Source: Trichomonas vaginalis G3
Taxonomy: Eukaryota > Parabasalia > Trichomonadida > Trichomonadidae
Reading direction: 5' to 3'
DNA length: 28,446 bases
NCBI RefSeq assembly: GCF_026262505.1
Contig: NW_026529144.1
Location: forward strand, 1-28,446
Below the pieces are notes generated by a model. The model was not told where the DNA came from and searched no databases. It saw only the letters and a program-made list of their open reading frames with translations. The first letter of the stretch is position 1. Each line of letters opens with the position of its first letter. Positions 7,455 to 16,310 of the stretch are shown here, one piece after another. The translations under genes and the position numbers were made by a program.

Positions 7455-8915
7455 TCATCTGGACCGTCTCTGTCACCAGTATATTGTATTTGAACTGTAC
7501 CAACAGTTGAAATACCACCCATAAAGTCTTCTGAGTCAGCAAATGGAATGCCAAGCCAAAAGTTTGAACGGTCTCCATTTGTATATTGAGTTTTTTGACC
7601 TCCTGTATGAGTCCATACTTTCACATATGGCATAATAGAACTTTGCATTTCAGGGTTAATGGTTGTTGTGAAGTTGTTGTTAAAGTTCATAGCATCTAAT
7701 GTCAAGTTGTATGACCTCATATCCTCAACTGTAGAATATTCTTCTCTTGGATAATATTTGCCATCTATGTTTATATGGTATTTAATACCAGGGTTGTAGA
7801 AGCAAGAATAGTCATTTATAGTTCGTCTGAACAGTACAAACATAGTATCTGCATGTTTCATTGCAGTTGTTAAAGCAATATCTGTTCTTGCACCTGGGTC
7901 AGCACTTTGGTTTCCAACTTCACCTGCAAAGTCTTTGACAGATATTTGGTGTATAGGGAACATAAGTGGAACTGCAATATATTTGGCAGCTAAAGCATTT
8001 GAAATATCTGGGTCCAACATATAGACTGCAAGTCTGCTTTCTATTCTCTTGCATTCAAATTTTCGCATGTGAACTTAACTGGGTCCCAAGCATTCCAGCA
8101 GCATTGAAATAATAGTTTACTTCAGTGTTGAGGTTTGAGAAACCAAAGTCTAAGTCAACTTTGTTTTGCAAAAGTCGGCGAATGACGTTTGATTTGCTCC
8201 CTTTACGTCTGTAAGAGTGAATGGGTCTTGTGTTGGTGCAATGACTAAGTTATTTTTGCTTGGAGTAAGTTCGATAGAAATTTTTCCTGCCCAGTTTGGC
8301 AAGTATCTTAAAAACCTGAAGATGAGGAAAGATGACAAAGGAACTCTAAGTTTCAGTTTTACTTTGGTTACTGCTGCTGCAGTTTGTCCAGAAAGGTCAA
8401 CATAAACTCCTGGAACGTTAGGGTCAAGTCTTCTTATTTTCTCAATAGTTGCATACTGGTCTGTTTGTTCTCTAGCTTGTGGTTGTACTGAGTTTCTCAA
8501 AGCGAACCATTCATAGTTTGCCCATGTTACTGTTTGAACTAAGTCAGAGTTAGAATATATCTTATATCCCATGAAAACTTCTGGAGCATATTGGTATCCG
8601 ACATAGAAAATTCCATTGCAACCTTTCTTGTCAGACAACTTGGCAGAAGGTTTTATTTCAATGTCTTGTTCCACGTATAAGAAAGAGTTGTCAATAGAAA
8701 TATATATGAAACCTGTCGCAAGCAATATCTACTGTTGTTGAAGAACCTTCTCCAAACTCACCTACGTTTCCATAAGAAACAGCAGTTGTATATTCGTAAG
8801 TTCCAGGAACTATTTCTGACCTTCTAATGGCATTGTCGCATTCGTTATACCATTCGGAAACATTTCCATTCATAGCATCCAAAACTGTTGGCGTTATATT
8901 CTGAGCGGCGTACAT
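7451..8915 (-). pseudogene. Major capsid protein gene of element A (double jelly-roll), broken
   Basis: Minus-strand region whose translated parts read as a capsid protein of the Polinton/Polinton-like-virus double jelly-roll group. The N-terminal part begins MYAAQNITPTVLDAMN. A beta-rich middle carries VPLSSFLIFRFLRYLPNWAGKISIELTP, typical of the end of the first jelly roll. The C-terminal part contains MFVLFRRTINDYSCFYNPGI, SYNLTLDAMNFNNN and SNFWLGIPFADSEDFMGG, as in the second jelly roll. The total length of about 490 codons fits the family. The gene is broken, with about two or three breaks. It differs greatly from the capsid gene at 16782-18354, so the two elements belong to separate capsid lineages. 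Confidence 0.7.
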
Positions 8916-8947
8916 TTCATATGAGTAAAAATATAGAATAGTTGGAT

Positions 8948-10730
8948 TTATATGTCATAATAGAACCCACGTGGACCAAGCTTTACTTTCTTCCTGACTG
9001 AGTTTTTAACTCTTCTTTTTCCTTCATTGCCCTCTGCTTGAAGTTGTTGCATCTTTGCATTATGTTCATCTAGTATGTTGCAAATTTCCCATGTCCTTTT
9101 TGCCTTTTGGCTCTGGTCGCCCATCTCAGGTAACCTATATCCTAGAAAGAGTTTGTCATAGTCTGTATTTGAGTCTTCGCGTATTGTTTGCATGACTCTT
9201 TCCTGAGTTTCCGGTTCAAGCTCTTCAAACAGTGCCTGTCCATATGGAATATGCTCGTTTCCAAATATATGTTTTTGTAGCCATTCTGGTTTTCTTTCCA
9301 TGTTACCAACTATATCTTTTGTGAATGGGAAAGCTTTTACCCAATCTTTCAGTCTTGCGTCGTTTATTTCTGTAGTTGGTTTTATTTTGTCAAGGAACAT
9401 GTTTTTCAATACTAACATTTCATTTGGTACTGTCCATTTGAGTTTTCTTAAATATTCATCCCTTCTCGTTCATTGTCTGCAAAGTAAGTTTTTATGACAT
9501 TTTGTAAACTTTCGTTTGCAAGGTCATGTACAATAGGTTCTCTTCCTTCTCTCTCCCTAACTTTCTTTCTAAACTCTTCACCAAATATACCATCTCTATG
9601 GTTCTGTGTAGTTCTTTGAGATAAATGTTCTAGAACGTCAGGTGTTATATTTCCATCAGCCATGTTCATTTCATACTGGTCCAAAATATCTGCATGTTTC
9701 ATATCTTTCAATGGCATTAAAGCCGCGCTTAAAATACCAGCTATATCTCGTTCACCATTGACTTCCATTGCGTCTACAACTTCTTGGAATTGTGGTTGTA
9801 AGTTTATGAACCACCTATCCGGATTAGCTTTATGACCCCATCTCATTGTAGTTCCATCGTCTGCAGAAACAAAAGTAGGTTTGTTTCCATCTTGGTTAGG
9901 TTCTGAATGAACTTTAAACAATGTTTCATTTCTATATGTTTTTTTGAAATTTAACCTTTTATTTTCACCGAGTTCATCCGAAGATTGAACGTTAAATGCT
10001 CGTAAGTAAAAAGGGTTGTTGTATTTGTGTACATTTTCTTTCAGTACTTCCATTCTATGCTGAATATTTTCATCTGGTGCTGGAGTCTTTTGTATGTCGG
10101 CAAACATTTTTCGATATTCTTCTACTATGTCAGCCGAATTTTTTTTAGACTCTTGGAAATATTCCATATTCTCCGCATACTCTTGTTGAGGGTCAAGATT
10201 TTTCGGCTGTTCCAAATCTTCATCTAGTTCTGTGAAGTTAGTTTCCAAAGGAGGACTTGTTCGTTTCCTTCAGGCTCTTCTAGCTGTTGTTGCTGAACTA
10301 TTTCTTCCATGTCTGGTTGTATCTGAACTTCTTCCTGTGGAGTTTCTTGTACCTCATCTGCTGGCATTTCATATATTCCGAGACCGTTTTCAACAATTTC
10401 CCTATCTACGTCATCCGCATTCATAAGCTTTTGTTCTTTCGTTCCGTCTCTATTTTTTACGCGTTTCATGACGAAAGTTGAATTGTCATTTAGCTCTGAC
10501 ATCAAATATCTCGGAGTAAATTCATCCATGTCATTTGGATGATATGCTATTAAATCATATCCCTTAGCGAGCTTGTATTTTCCAGGTTTGAGATTATATC
10601 CGTTTTGGTGCTGAGCCATAAAGCTAAATAGGTTCGGGTCAGTATTTCCATCCTTGAACTTTCCAATAGCTTCTTTATATCTGTCACTAAAGTCAATAGT
10701 ATCTGGGAAACCACACTCTTCTTTAAGCAT
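8948..10730 (-). pseudogene. Large structural-protein gene region of element A, broken
   Basis: Minus-strand region rich in charged and Gln residues. The N-terminal part begins MLKEECGFPDTIDF and contains a YKLAKGYDLIAYHPND segment and a Glu/Gln-rich stretch (EEIVQQQQLEEPEGNE). The middle has helical segments and MRWGHKANPDRWFINLQPQF. The end is basic (RRVKNSVRKKVKLGPRGFYYDI). It appears to be one gene, or two, with about two breaks. I do not recognise a family. The position between the capsid gene and the coiled-coil basic protein, all in one direction, suggests an internal virion protein. Confidence 0.5.
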
Positions 10731-10732
10731 TT

Positions 10733-11008
10733 TTAAGAATTCTTGGTTTCCTTGTTCTCTACTTCTTTTATGTCCTTGCTCTGTTTGTGGTTGTTGTTGT
10801 GCTGGATTTTGAACTGTTGGTTGTTGTGTTGGTTTGGTGCTGGTTGTGGAGGTTGGTTGTTGTGTTGGTTTTGAACTGTTGGTTGTTGTGTTGGTTTTGG
10901 TGCATGCCTGTGTCTGTGTCCATGTGACGATGTAAATGTTCTAGGTAGTCCTGGTGCAGGTGCTTCTCTTGGAGGGTTTGGTGGTATATAAGTTCCACCA
11001 GCTGGCAC
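10733..11008 (-). CDS. Pro/Gln/Asn/His-rich low-complexity protein segment
   Basis: A minus-strand frame starting MPAGGTYIPPNPPREAPAPG, with a His/Arg run (HGHRHRHAPKP) and a repeated TQQPTVQNQHNNQ unit (three near copies). It ends just before the ATG at 10730. Because the repeats keep two frames open, frame choice here rests on the Pro-rich N-terminus and on the fit to the downstream gene. It is probably disordered. It may be the tail of the structural gene region upstream rather than a gene of its own, in which case that region is broken. Confidence 0.4.
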   Translation of the reverse strand: MPAGGTYIPPNPPREAPAPGLPRTFTSSHGHRHRHAPKPTQQPTVQNQHNNQPPQPAPNQHNNQQFKIQHNNNHKQSKDIKEVENKETKNS

Positions 11009-11067
11009 ATATGTTCCATCTGCAGCGTAATGTCCTACCTGACTTTTCGTTTTTAAGAAAGCATTTA

Positions 11068-12159
11068 CTAGGTCTGTTTTGGTCTGTTGTAACTCTTTTT
11101 CTTGACTTTCACAACAGTTGCTCTAACGGCGTCATAGGCACTTTGAACTGCCTGTCTCGTTGCTGCATCTGTTATTTTCGTCATATTTTGTGCTACTTCT
11201 TTTAACTCTTTGTCGAAACCTTCAGACTTCAGTTTCTTTCCAGATGAGAAGTCGTTCACTTGTTTCACCTTACTATGAAGAGCTTCGAAGGCGTTCTTAA
11301 AGTCAGCATTTGTTAAAGCTTCATTTGAACTATCTTCATCCGCTTGTATTTTTGTCCTTATTGACCCTATGAGTTGGGCTGCTTTAGCGTTGGCTTGGGC
11401 ATCTAACCAGTCATTGTTAGCTTTTATATATTCTGCGCTTTTCATTGCCTTTTGCATAGCCGCGTCGTTATTTTTACTTTCTTGTGCTAAGTTTTCATAC
11501 TGTACGGTTTGGTTTTGCAACTGTAAAAGTTTTTCTGCCTTTACATTTGCTTCAACTTCTTTTTTATACTCATCGCTATCCATATATGTCTTCAGGGCTT
11601 TTTGTTTTATCTCTTCATCTTTCAGTATTTTATATTGAGTAGTATGGTTTTTCAAATTTATGACATCTTGTTCCATTTTTGCTACTTCTGCTGCTTTTTC
11701 TGACACTTTTTTCGCATATTCCTCTGTACTTAGTTCTTTCAGTTGTTCTTCTTTCTTTTTTTTCTCTACGTTTAACTCATTGAGTTTCTTTGTGTGTCTG
11801 TCATATTCTAGTTTCTTTTCGTTTTCACTTATTTGCTTCTGTATGTCTATGTTTGACTTTTTGACATCTGTTATTTGATTTTTGAGTGAACTCAAATTCA
11901 TTTGACTTTGAGGGTTATAGGCTGTTCCGTCTGCAGCTCCACCATAGCCTGCCATTTTCGCTAAAAGTGCCGCTCTTAAACCTCCACTCTGTGCACCAAC
12001 AACTCGGTTTAAAAGCATAGGATTGCTTGACATTTGTTGCAACATAGTGGGGTCATTCAGCATTTGTTGTTGCAACTGTTGTTGTGGTGTCAGTTTTACT
12101 ATTGGATGTTTCAATGCTCTCTTCCTCTTACGTATATTCTTACGTAGCTTACGTGGCAT
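11068..12159 (-). CDS. Basic coiled-coil structural protein, 363 aa
   Basis: The N-terminus is intensely basic (MPRKLRKNIRKRKRALKHP), as in viral core or DNA-condensing proteins. A Gln/Met-rich stretch follows (QQQLQQQMLNDPTMLQQM). Then comes a Gly-rich LLAKMAGYGGAADGTAYN, in which MAGY-G fits the (M/I/L)-x-G-x-G cleavage pattern of adenovirus-type maturation proteases. From about residue 90 to 300 it is a long Lys/Glu/Ala coiled coil. It ends in a basic patch (VVKVKKKSYNRPKQT). It is the first gene of the late minus-strand block, with a short AT-rich leader. The role as a core or internal protein is inferred. Confidence 0.55.
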   Translation of the reverse strand: MPRKLRKNIRKRKRALKHPIVKLTPQQQLQQQMLNDPTMLQQMSSNPMLLNRVVGAQSGGLRAALLAKMAGYGGAADGTAYNPQSQMNLSSLKNQITDVKKSNIDIQKQISENEKKLEYDRHTKKLNELNVEKKKKEEQLKELSTEEYAKKVSEKAAEVAKMEQDVINLKNHTTQYKILKDEEIKQKALKTYMDSDEYKKEVEANVKAEKLLQLQNQTVQYENLAQESKNNDAAMQKAMKSAEYIKANNDWLDAQANAKAAQLIGSIRTKIQADEDSSNEALTNADFKNAFEALHSKVKQVNDFSSGKKLKSEGFDKELKEVAQNMTKITDAATRQAVQSAYDAVRATVVKVKKKSYNRPKQT

Positions 12160-13410
12160 TTTAAGTGAAGTTAAAAAGCGGCTTTTGACAGATGTTTATA
12201 TGACACTTTCTACCCTCTTGAATTTTCATGAACTTTCTTGTCAATTTTTTTGTTGAGACTTCTTCGTAAAGACTTTGTAAAGACTTTCTCATGAACTTTC
12301 TTGTCAATTTCTTGTCAATGTTTTGTAAAGTTCTTCATCGTAAAGACTTTGTAAATGACCCAAAAATATATTTTAGGGTAGATGGTTAGATCTAACCTGT
12401 TTTCTAACCTCTTTTCTACCCTCGTGAATTTTCATGAACTTCTTGTCTATGTTTTGTAAAGTTCTTCATCGTAAAGACTTTCTCATGAACTTTCTTGTCT
12501 ATGTTTTGTAAAGTTCTTCATCGTAAAGACTTTCTCATGAACTTTCTTGTCTATGTTTTGTAAAGTTCTTCATCGTAAAGACTTTGTAAAGACTTTCTCA
12601 TGAACTTTCTTGTCTATGTTTTGTAAAGTTCTTCATCGTAAAGACTTTGTTGAGAAAGTTCATGAAAATTCAAGAGGGTAGAAATGAGGTTAGAAAACAG
12701 GTTAGATCTAACCATCTACCCTAAAATATATTTTTGCCTGATTTACACTCATTGACGATGAAGTTTTGTAATGTTCTTCATCGTAAAGACTTTGTTGAGA
12801 CTTCCTCATGAACTTTCTTGTCTATGTTTTGTAAAGTTCTTCATCGTAAAGACTTTGTTGAGACTTCCTCATGAACTTTCTTGTCTATGTTTTGTAAAGT
12901 TCTTCATCGTAAAGACTTTGTTGAGACTTCCTCATGAACTTTCTTGTCTATGTTTTGTAAAGTTCTTCATCGTAAAGACTTTGTCAAGAACTTTCTTGTC
13001 TATGTTTTGTAAAGACTTCTTCATCGTAAAGACTTTGTCAAGAACTTTCTTGTCTATGTTTTGTAAAGACTTCTTCGTAAAGACTTTGTAAAGACTTTCT
13101 CATGAACTTTCTTGTCTATGTTTTGTAAAGACTTTGTAAAGACTTTGTTGAGAGTTCATCGTAAAGACTTTGTAAAGACTTCTTCGTAAAGACTTTGTAA
13201 AGACTTCTTCGTAAAGACTTTGTAAAGACTTTCTCATGAACTTTCTTGTCTATGTTTTGTAAAGTTCTTCTTCGTAAAGACTTTGTTGAGAGTTCATCGT
13301 AAAGACTTTGTAAAGTTCTTCTTCGTAAAGACTTTGTTGAGACTTCCTCATGAACTTTCTTGTCTATGTTTTGTAAAGTTCTTCTTCGTAAAGACTTTCA
13401 TTTTATACTA
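12160..13410. repeat. Tandem-repeat array with two palindromic arrays inside
   Basis: About 1.2 kb built from variants of GTAAAGACTTTG, CTTCTTCGTAAAGAC, TCATGAACTTTCTTG and TCTATGTTTTGTAAAG. From 12781 to about 12969 the unit is 63 bp in three nearly exact copies (period 12781, 12844, 12907); elsewhere the sub-units are shuffled and shortened. Two A-type arrays, cores 12376-12423 (plus) and 12674-12722 (minus), face each other. Frames open across it only because the unit length is a multiple of three. No gene is credible. It marks the right end of element A and could serve as a replication or packaging signal. Confidence 0.85.
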
Positions 13411-13419
13411 AACATCAAC

Positions 13420-13476
13420 GGGGCTAGAAGGCACGAAGTGCCTGGAAGCCCCACTACTTTTTTTTTTTTTTTTTTT
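13420..13476. terminator. GC-rich hairpin followed by T19 at the end of element A
   Basis: GGGGCT (13420-13425) pairs with AGCCCC (13447-13452). Inside, AGGCAC pairs with GTGCCT around a GAA loop. A T19 run follows at 13458-13476. It is the sharp boundary between the tandem array and the following unrelated DNA. It could stop RNA polymerase III, or be an end or insertion mark of a mobile element. Confidence 0.5.
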
Positions 13477-14734
13477 AATACAATTATATAATCTTGTACC
13501 TGGTTTAATTAAGCTAATTGTCATCAGAAACTTGTAATTTTTATGAATTTCAGATTTTCTTTTCATTACTGCTTTTCTTAATAGGTCAAGTTCTTATTTA
13601 CGTTATAAAGTATGATATTTACAAATATCAAGTTATCGTGTTTTTTGAGAAATTATGAGAAACAAACAAAAATGAAAAAGATAGGAATAGCAATGAATAG
13701 TGATGTGGGTATAGAAAATGTAAGAGATATGAATGCAAAGCAATCAGTATTTAGGACATTGACCATAGATTTCGAAAAAAAATGCTGCATATTGAGCGAA
13801 AACTATGATTATATTATAAGGCTGTCATTTAAAGCATAATGAAACTATTCCCTTTTCATTTTAATCGAATAAGATAGTAAAGATTTTTGAATTAGCTAGA
13901 AACTGATGAGATGTTTTCACAAATCAGATTTTTAATCTCTATAATGCATAATTCACTCAATATCTCAATTTTGATATTGCGAGATATTTTTGCTATCGGT
14001 TTCGCACTTTTGACACAATAGCAAGAGGGTTCTATAAGCATTATTATCAACGTAGAATCTGAATATCATATCAGAAAATGTCGCAAATCTGACATTTACC
14101 CGACAAAATAGCAAAAATAATTGAATACTTTTCGCAAAAACTTTAAAAATCGATAAAAATATGAAATATAGATATTAAAGAGACTTTTTATATAATATTC
14201 ATAAAGATTTTCCAAAAATATGATACCGCAAAATAAAAAAGTGACGTCTTGAGTGGAGTCAAAGGTCGAAATTGCTAGCTAAATGTTTTTTTAGCGAAAT
14301 TGCGTATTGTACGTTTTTTTCGCAAAACGAAACCCTTAATAAAAGTGATTGAGGTCATAGCAAAACGGCTGTTTCAGTCATTAATTCTTAAAAATAAAAA
14401 GGGTAAAAACTAAATACAATGGGTAAAATTCAATAGTGTCTGTGCTATCGTTCAATTTGAAGGTGTCTTTTGAAACCGCAAGACACATTGAATTTTTGAA
14501 TAGTGTATTATGGTTTGACAGACACCAATGAAAAAAATAAAATGATATTTATTTTAAATATATAAGATCCTTATATAAAATATAAATATTTTATCGTTTT
14601 ATTTTCTTGTTTTAGAAATGTTTTTTATTGAAAAATCAATAAAACTAACTCCAAAATAAAATTTTTGATTTAAAGACACTATGATGACACCAGGCAAATC
14701 TTCCAAGACACCTATCGTCGGGAATCTAACAACC
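13477..14734. other. Unassigned AT-rich DNA between the two elements
   Basis: No recognisable gene. A 75-codon plus frame (13612-13839) has no family features and no good promoter, and is left out as a gene. The stretch lacks the palindromic arrays and repeats of either element, so it may be host DNA. At 14425-14530 and on to 14715 the motif GTGTCT or its complement AGACAC occurs about six times, partly as an imperfect inverted repeat. Confidence 0.5.
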
Positions 14735-15142
14735 CTACAGTGTTTCAATGTCATGAACTCTTATAGCACCACTATATAATAGTCTAGCAGATATACTATC
14801 CCAGTCTATATATTCTGCTTTTTTCAAAACCTCTCTCACAATATTTTTCTTATCTAATGGTATACGTTCCATCTTACCTATAGGTATCTTTTCTTTTAAC
14901 TCTTTCAATATATTGTTTGTGTCTGGAATATGTTTGAGACGGTCCATATAGTTGTCGAAGTCATTGCATATAATCTTTGAGTCTGGGAATATTGTATGAC
15001 ATAAATGGGATATATAGAAACTTCCACCGAACAAATCTACAAATGTTAGACCATTCGGTAGTTTCTTAAGTTCTCTCAATATAATATCTTTACATTTACT
15101 CTTATTTCCAAAGAACGGTAACGGTGGTTTTGTAAAATTCAT
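14735..15142 (-). pseudogene. D12-class adenine-N6 DNA methyltransferase remnant
   Basis: Starts at 15142 (MNFTKPPLPFFGNKSKCKDI). The PFFGNKS sequence is the AdoMet-binding motif of Dam/D12-type adenine methyltransferases. TFVDLFGGSFYISH and KIICNDFDNYMDRLKHI follow in the expected order. The 135 residues cover the N-terminal half or so of the family's usual length, so the gene is a remnant. Genes of this class are numerous in Trichomonas and often lie in Mavericks (established knowledge, recalled). The role would be methylation of element or host DNA. It lies at the left boundary of element B and points toward the unassigned DNA. Confidence 0.65.
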
Positions 15143-15364
15143 TTATATATAATAATAAAGTTAGTATCCCTAAGTCGTGTACTGTGGCACTGCGCGCCTC
15201 CGTACACCACTTAGCGGTTTTGACACTTTACGAAACCGGTAACGTATATTTTACAACACAACCATAACACCAACTTAACCTTAAATATTTACAAAACCAT
15301 CTGACATATAAACGACTTCACTAATGACTTCACTAATGAATTCACTACCATCCTCACTAAATAA
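15143..15364. repeat. Gap with a strong inverted repeat
   Basis: CTAAGTCGTGTAC (15170-15182) and GTACACCACTTAG (15202-15214) are inverted copies with one mismatch around a GC-rich loop. Directly after them CGGTTT and AAACCG (about 15215-15238) form another pair. It could be an origin, an element end or a regulatory hairpin. No gene is seen. Confidence 0.5.
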
Positions 15365-15386
15365 AAATAACCTTATTTTTATTTTT
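15365..15386 (+). promoter_or_regulatory. Promoter-like motif AATAACCTTATTTTT
   Basis: It lies about 28 bp before the ATG at 15414 and belongs to the same motif family as those before 1169, 16270(-), 25477(-) and 26607. It is followed by an almost pure T/A leader ending CATTACAAAGAC at the ATG. Confidence 0.45.
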
Positions 15387-15413
15387 TTAATTTTTTTATT
15401 TCATTACAAAGAC

Positions 15414-15848
15414 ATGTCCGACTACATTTACTATGACTCTTTCCCAGAACGTTTCCGTGAACTATTCAAAACTCAAGTAAAACTGAGAAACATGCATTTT
15501 AACAAAGATAGACCCATTGACGATGAAAGAAACCCCGAATATATTACAATCCCATATGACGCAAAGTTCATTGCATACATTCCTTATGGTCGCAGAGGAA
15601 CGAAAACTATTTCAACAAAGAACAAAAATTATTTCTGGAGCGATGAAGAAAATTGCCTTATCTACATAAATGCATACTTAAATAAAGCTACATATTGTAC
15701 AAAAGAAGGTTGGACTGGATTTGAGCTCTACATATACGACGACGATGGAAACAGACGTTGTGTATACCCATACGATAATATGTACCATTGTTTTCATCAA
15801 GCATTAAACGAATACATAGTCAGTAAGGGTCTCATTCCTGCTGAGTAG
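15414..15848 (+). CDS. Hypothetical protein, 144 aa
   Basis: The start at 15414 (MSDYIYYDSF) follows a promoter-like motif and an AT-rich leader. An upstream in-frame ATG at 15324 would translate that leader into an implausible Phe/Leu/Ile run, so it is rejected. The protein is aromatic-rich and beta-like (KFIAYIPYGRRG, NYFWSDEENCLIYINAY, GWTGFELYIYDDDGNR) and ends in a helix (YHCFHQALNEYIVSKGL). It is complete. No family is recognised. It is followed by a palindromic array in the gap. Confidence 0.55.
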   Translation: MSDYIYYDSFPERFRELFKTQVKLRNMHFNKDRPIDDERNPEYITIPYDAKFIAYIPYGRRGTKTISTKNKNYFWSDEENCLIYINAYLNKATYCTKEGWTGFELYIYDDDGNRRCVYPYDNMYHCFHQALNEYIVSKGLIPAE

Positions 15849-15960
15849 ATATGCTTTATTTTTGTTCTGTCATTACATCCAAATAAACTTAAAAATAAAA
15901 TAAAAAATAAATGATATCACCACCCGCACACGTATGAAAACATAGCACAAAAATAAATTT

Positions 15961-16008
15961 AGGTGAAGTGGTGAAATCTCACCTCTTTTTTCACCTGTTT
16001 TTTCACCC
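15961..16008 (+). repeat. B-type palindromic array between convergent genes
   Basis: Half-sites AGGTGAAG, TGGTGAAA, TCTCACCT, TTTCACCT and TTTCACCC. The layout is the same as in element A but with GGTGA-type sequence. It lies between the ends of the genes at 15848 (plus) and 16025 (minus), a position suited to a bidirectional 3' end signal. Confidence 0.75.
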
Positions 16009-16024
16009 ACTTGAATTCATTACT

Positions 16025-16270
16025 TTATAACTCTCTTCCTTTCTCCAACTCTTCTAACTTCTTCTTAAGTTCAGCAATGTTGTCCTCATGAAGTTTAATC
16101 TTTCTCAAAATTCCTTCTTTATCTAATGGTTGCTTTATCTTTCTAAACTGAACTCTACCATCCTTCATAGTATGAACGTAAAAACCTTCTGGAACCGCTC
16201 CTGATTTAATGTATTCTACCAAAAACTTTTGTTTCATTGCTTCAGTGACTTTAGTCGTCATTTCAATCAA
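16025..16270 (-). CDS. Small basic protein, 81 aa
   Basis: Starts at 16270 (MIEMTTKVTEAM), or possibly at the second ATG, 16261. After a helical N-terminus it has GFYVHTMKDGRVQFRKIKQPL, then a coiled coil rich in Lys and Glu (IRKIKLHEDNIAELKKKLEEL). The GFYV...DG..xx.RK.K.PL pattern recurs in the gene at 18394 (PFYYVSQSKDGKIYVRKRKVPL), pointing to a small domain shared by element B proteins. An AATAACGTTA promoter-like motif lies 14-34 bp upstream on the minus strand. The function is unknown. Confidence 0.55.
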   Translation of the reverse strand: MIEMTTKVTEAMKQKFLVEYIKSGAVPEGFYVHTMKDGRVQFRKIKQPLDKEGILRKIKLHEDNIAELKKKLEELEKGREL

Positions 16271-16283
16271 ATAAAAATGTTCA

Positions 16284-16305
16284 AATAAAATAAAAATAAC
16301 GTTAT
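16284..16305 (-). promoter_or_regulatory. Promoter-like motif AATAACGTTATTTTTATTTTA
   Basis: Read on the minus strand, it precedes the gene starting at 16270. It is almost identical to the sequence before 26607. The core AATAACGTTATT is itself a perfect palindrome (AATAACGTTATT), so in this gap it could act either way. Confidence 0.4.
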
Positions 16306-16310
16306 TTTTT

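Larger units (their letters stand above)
1..13476. mobile_element. Element A: helicase-type Polinton-like virus element
   Basis: A virus-like element whose recognisable parts are an A32/FtsK-like packaging ATPase, an SF3 helicase, a double-jelly-roll major capsid gene, a candidate penton gene and a block of structural genes, nearly all on the minus strand. No DNA polymerase or integrase is seen in this part. Six palindromic arrays of the GGGTAGA kind (931-2315 and 12376-12722) mark it as one unit. The right end is drawn at the T19 run after the hairpin at 13420. The left end is not seen, and whether 1-861 belongs to it is uncertain. It is broken, with perhaps half a dozen breaks, mostly in capsid and structural genes. 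Many genes are still open over full length, so it is probably young. No terminal inverted repeat pair could be identified. Confidence 0.75.

Noticed and set aside
10768-11019. Overlapping frame starting MEHMCQLVELIY
   Set aside because: It is open through the same CAA/AAC repeats but lacks the coherent Pro/Gly-rich start of the frame at 10733-11008.
12771-13091. A 106-codon frame with a 21-residue repeat in the tandem array
   Set aside because: The frame stays open only because the repeat unit is 63 bp. The product is an odd Leu/Phe/Cys repeat, there is no promoter-like motif, and the same units are out of frame elsewhere in the array.
12160-13410. CRISPR-like array
   Set aside because: Repeats adjoin and are shuffled, with no unique spacers of constant length, and no cas genes are present.
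13612-13839. A 75-codon frame in the DNA between the elements
   Set aside because: No family features, no promoter-like motif and a Lys/Ile/Asn composition expected of AT-rich DNA.
15324-15413. Upstream ATG for the 144-aa gene
   Set aside because: It would translate the T-rich leader into a Phe/Ile/Leu run. The ATG at 15414 has the promoter-like motif at a proper distance.
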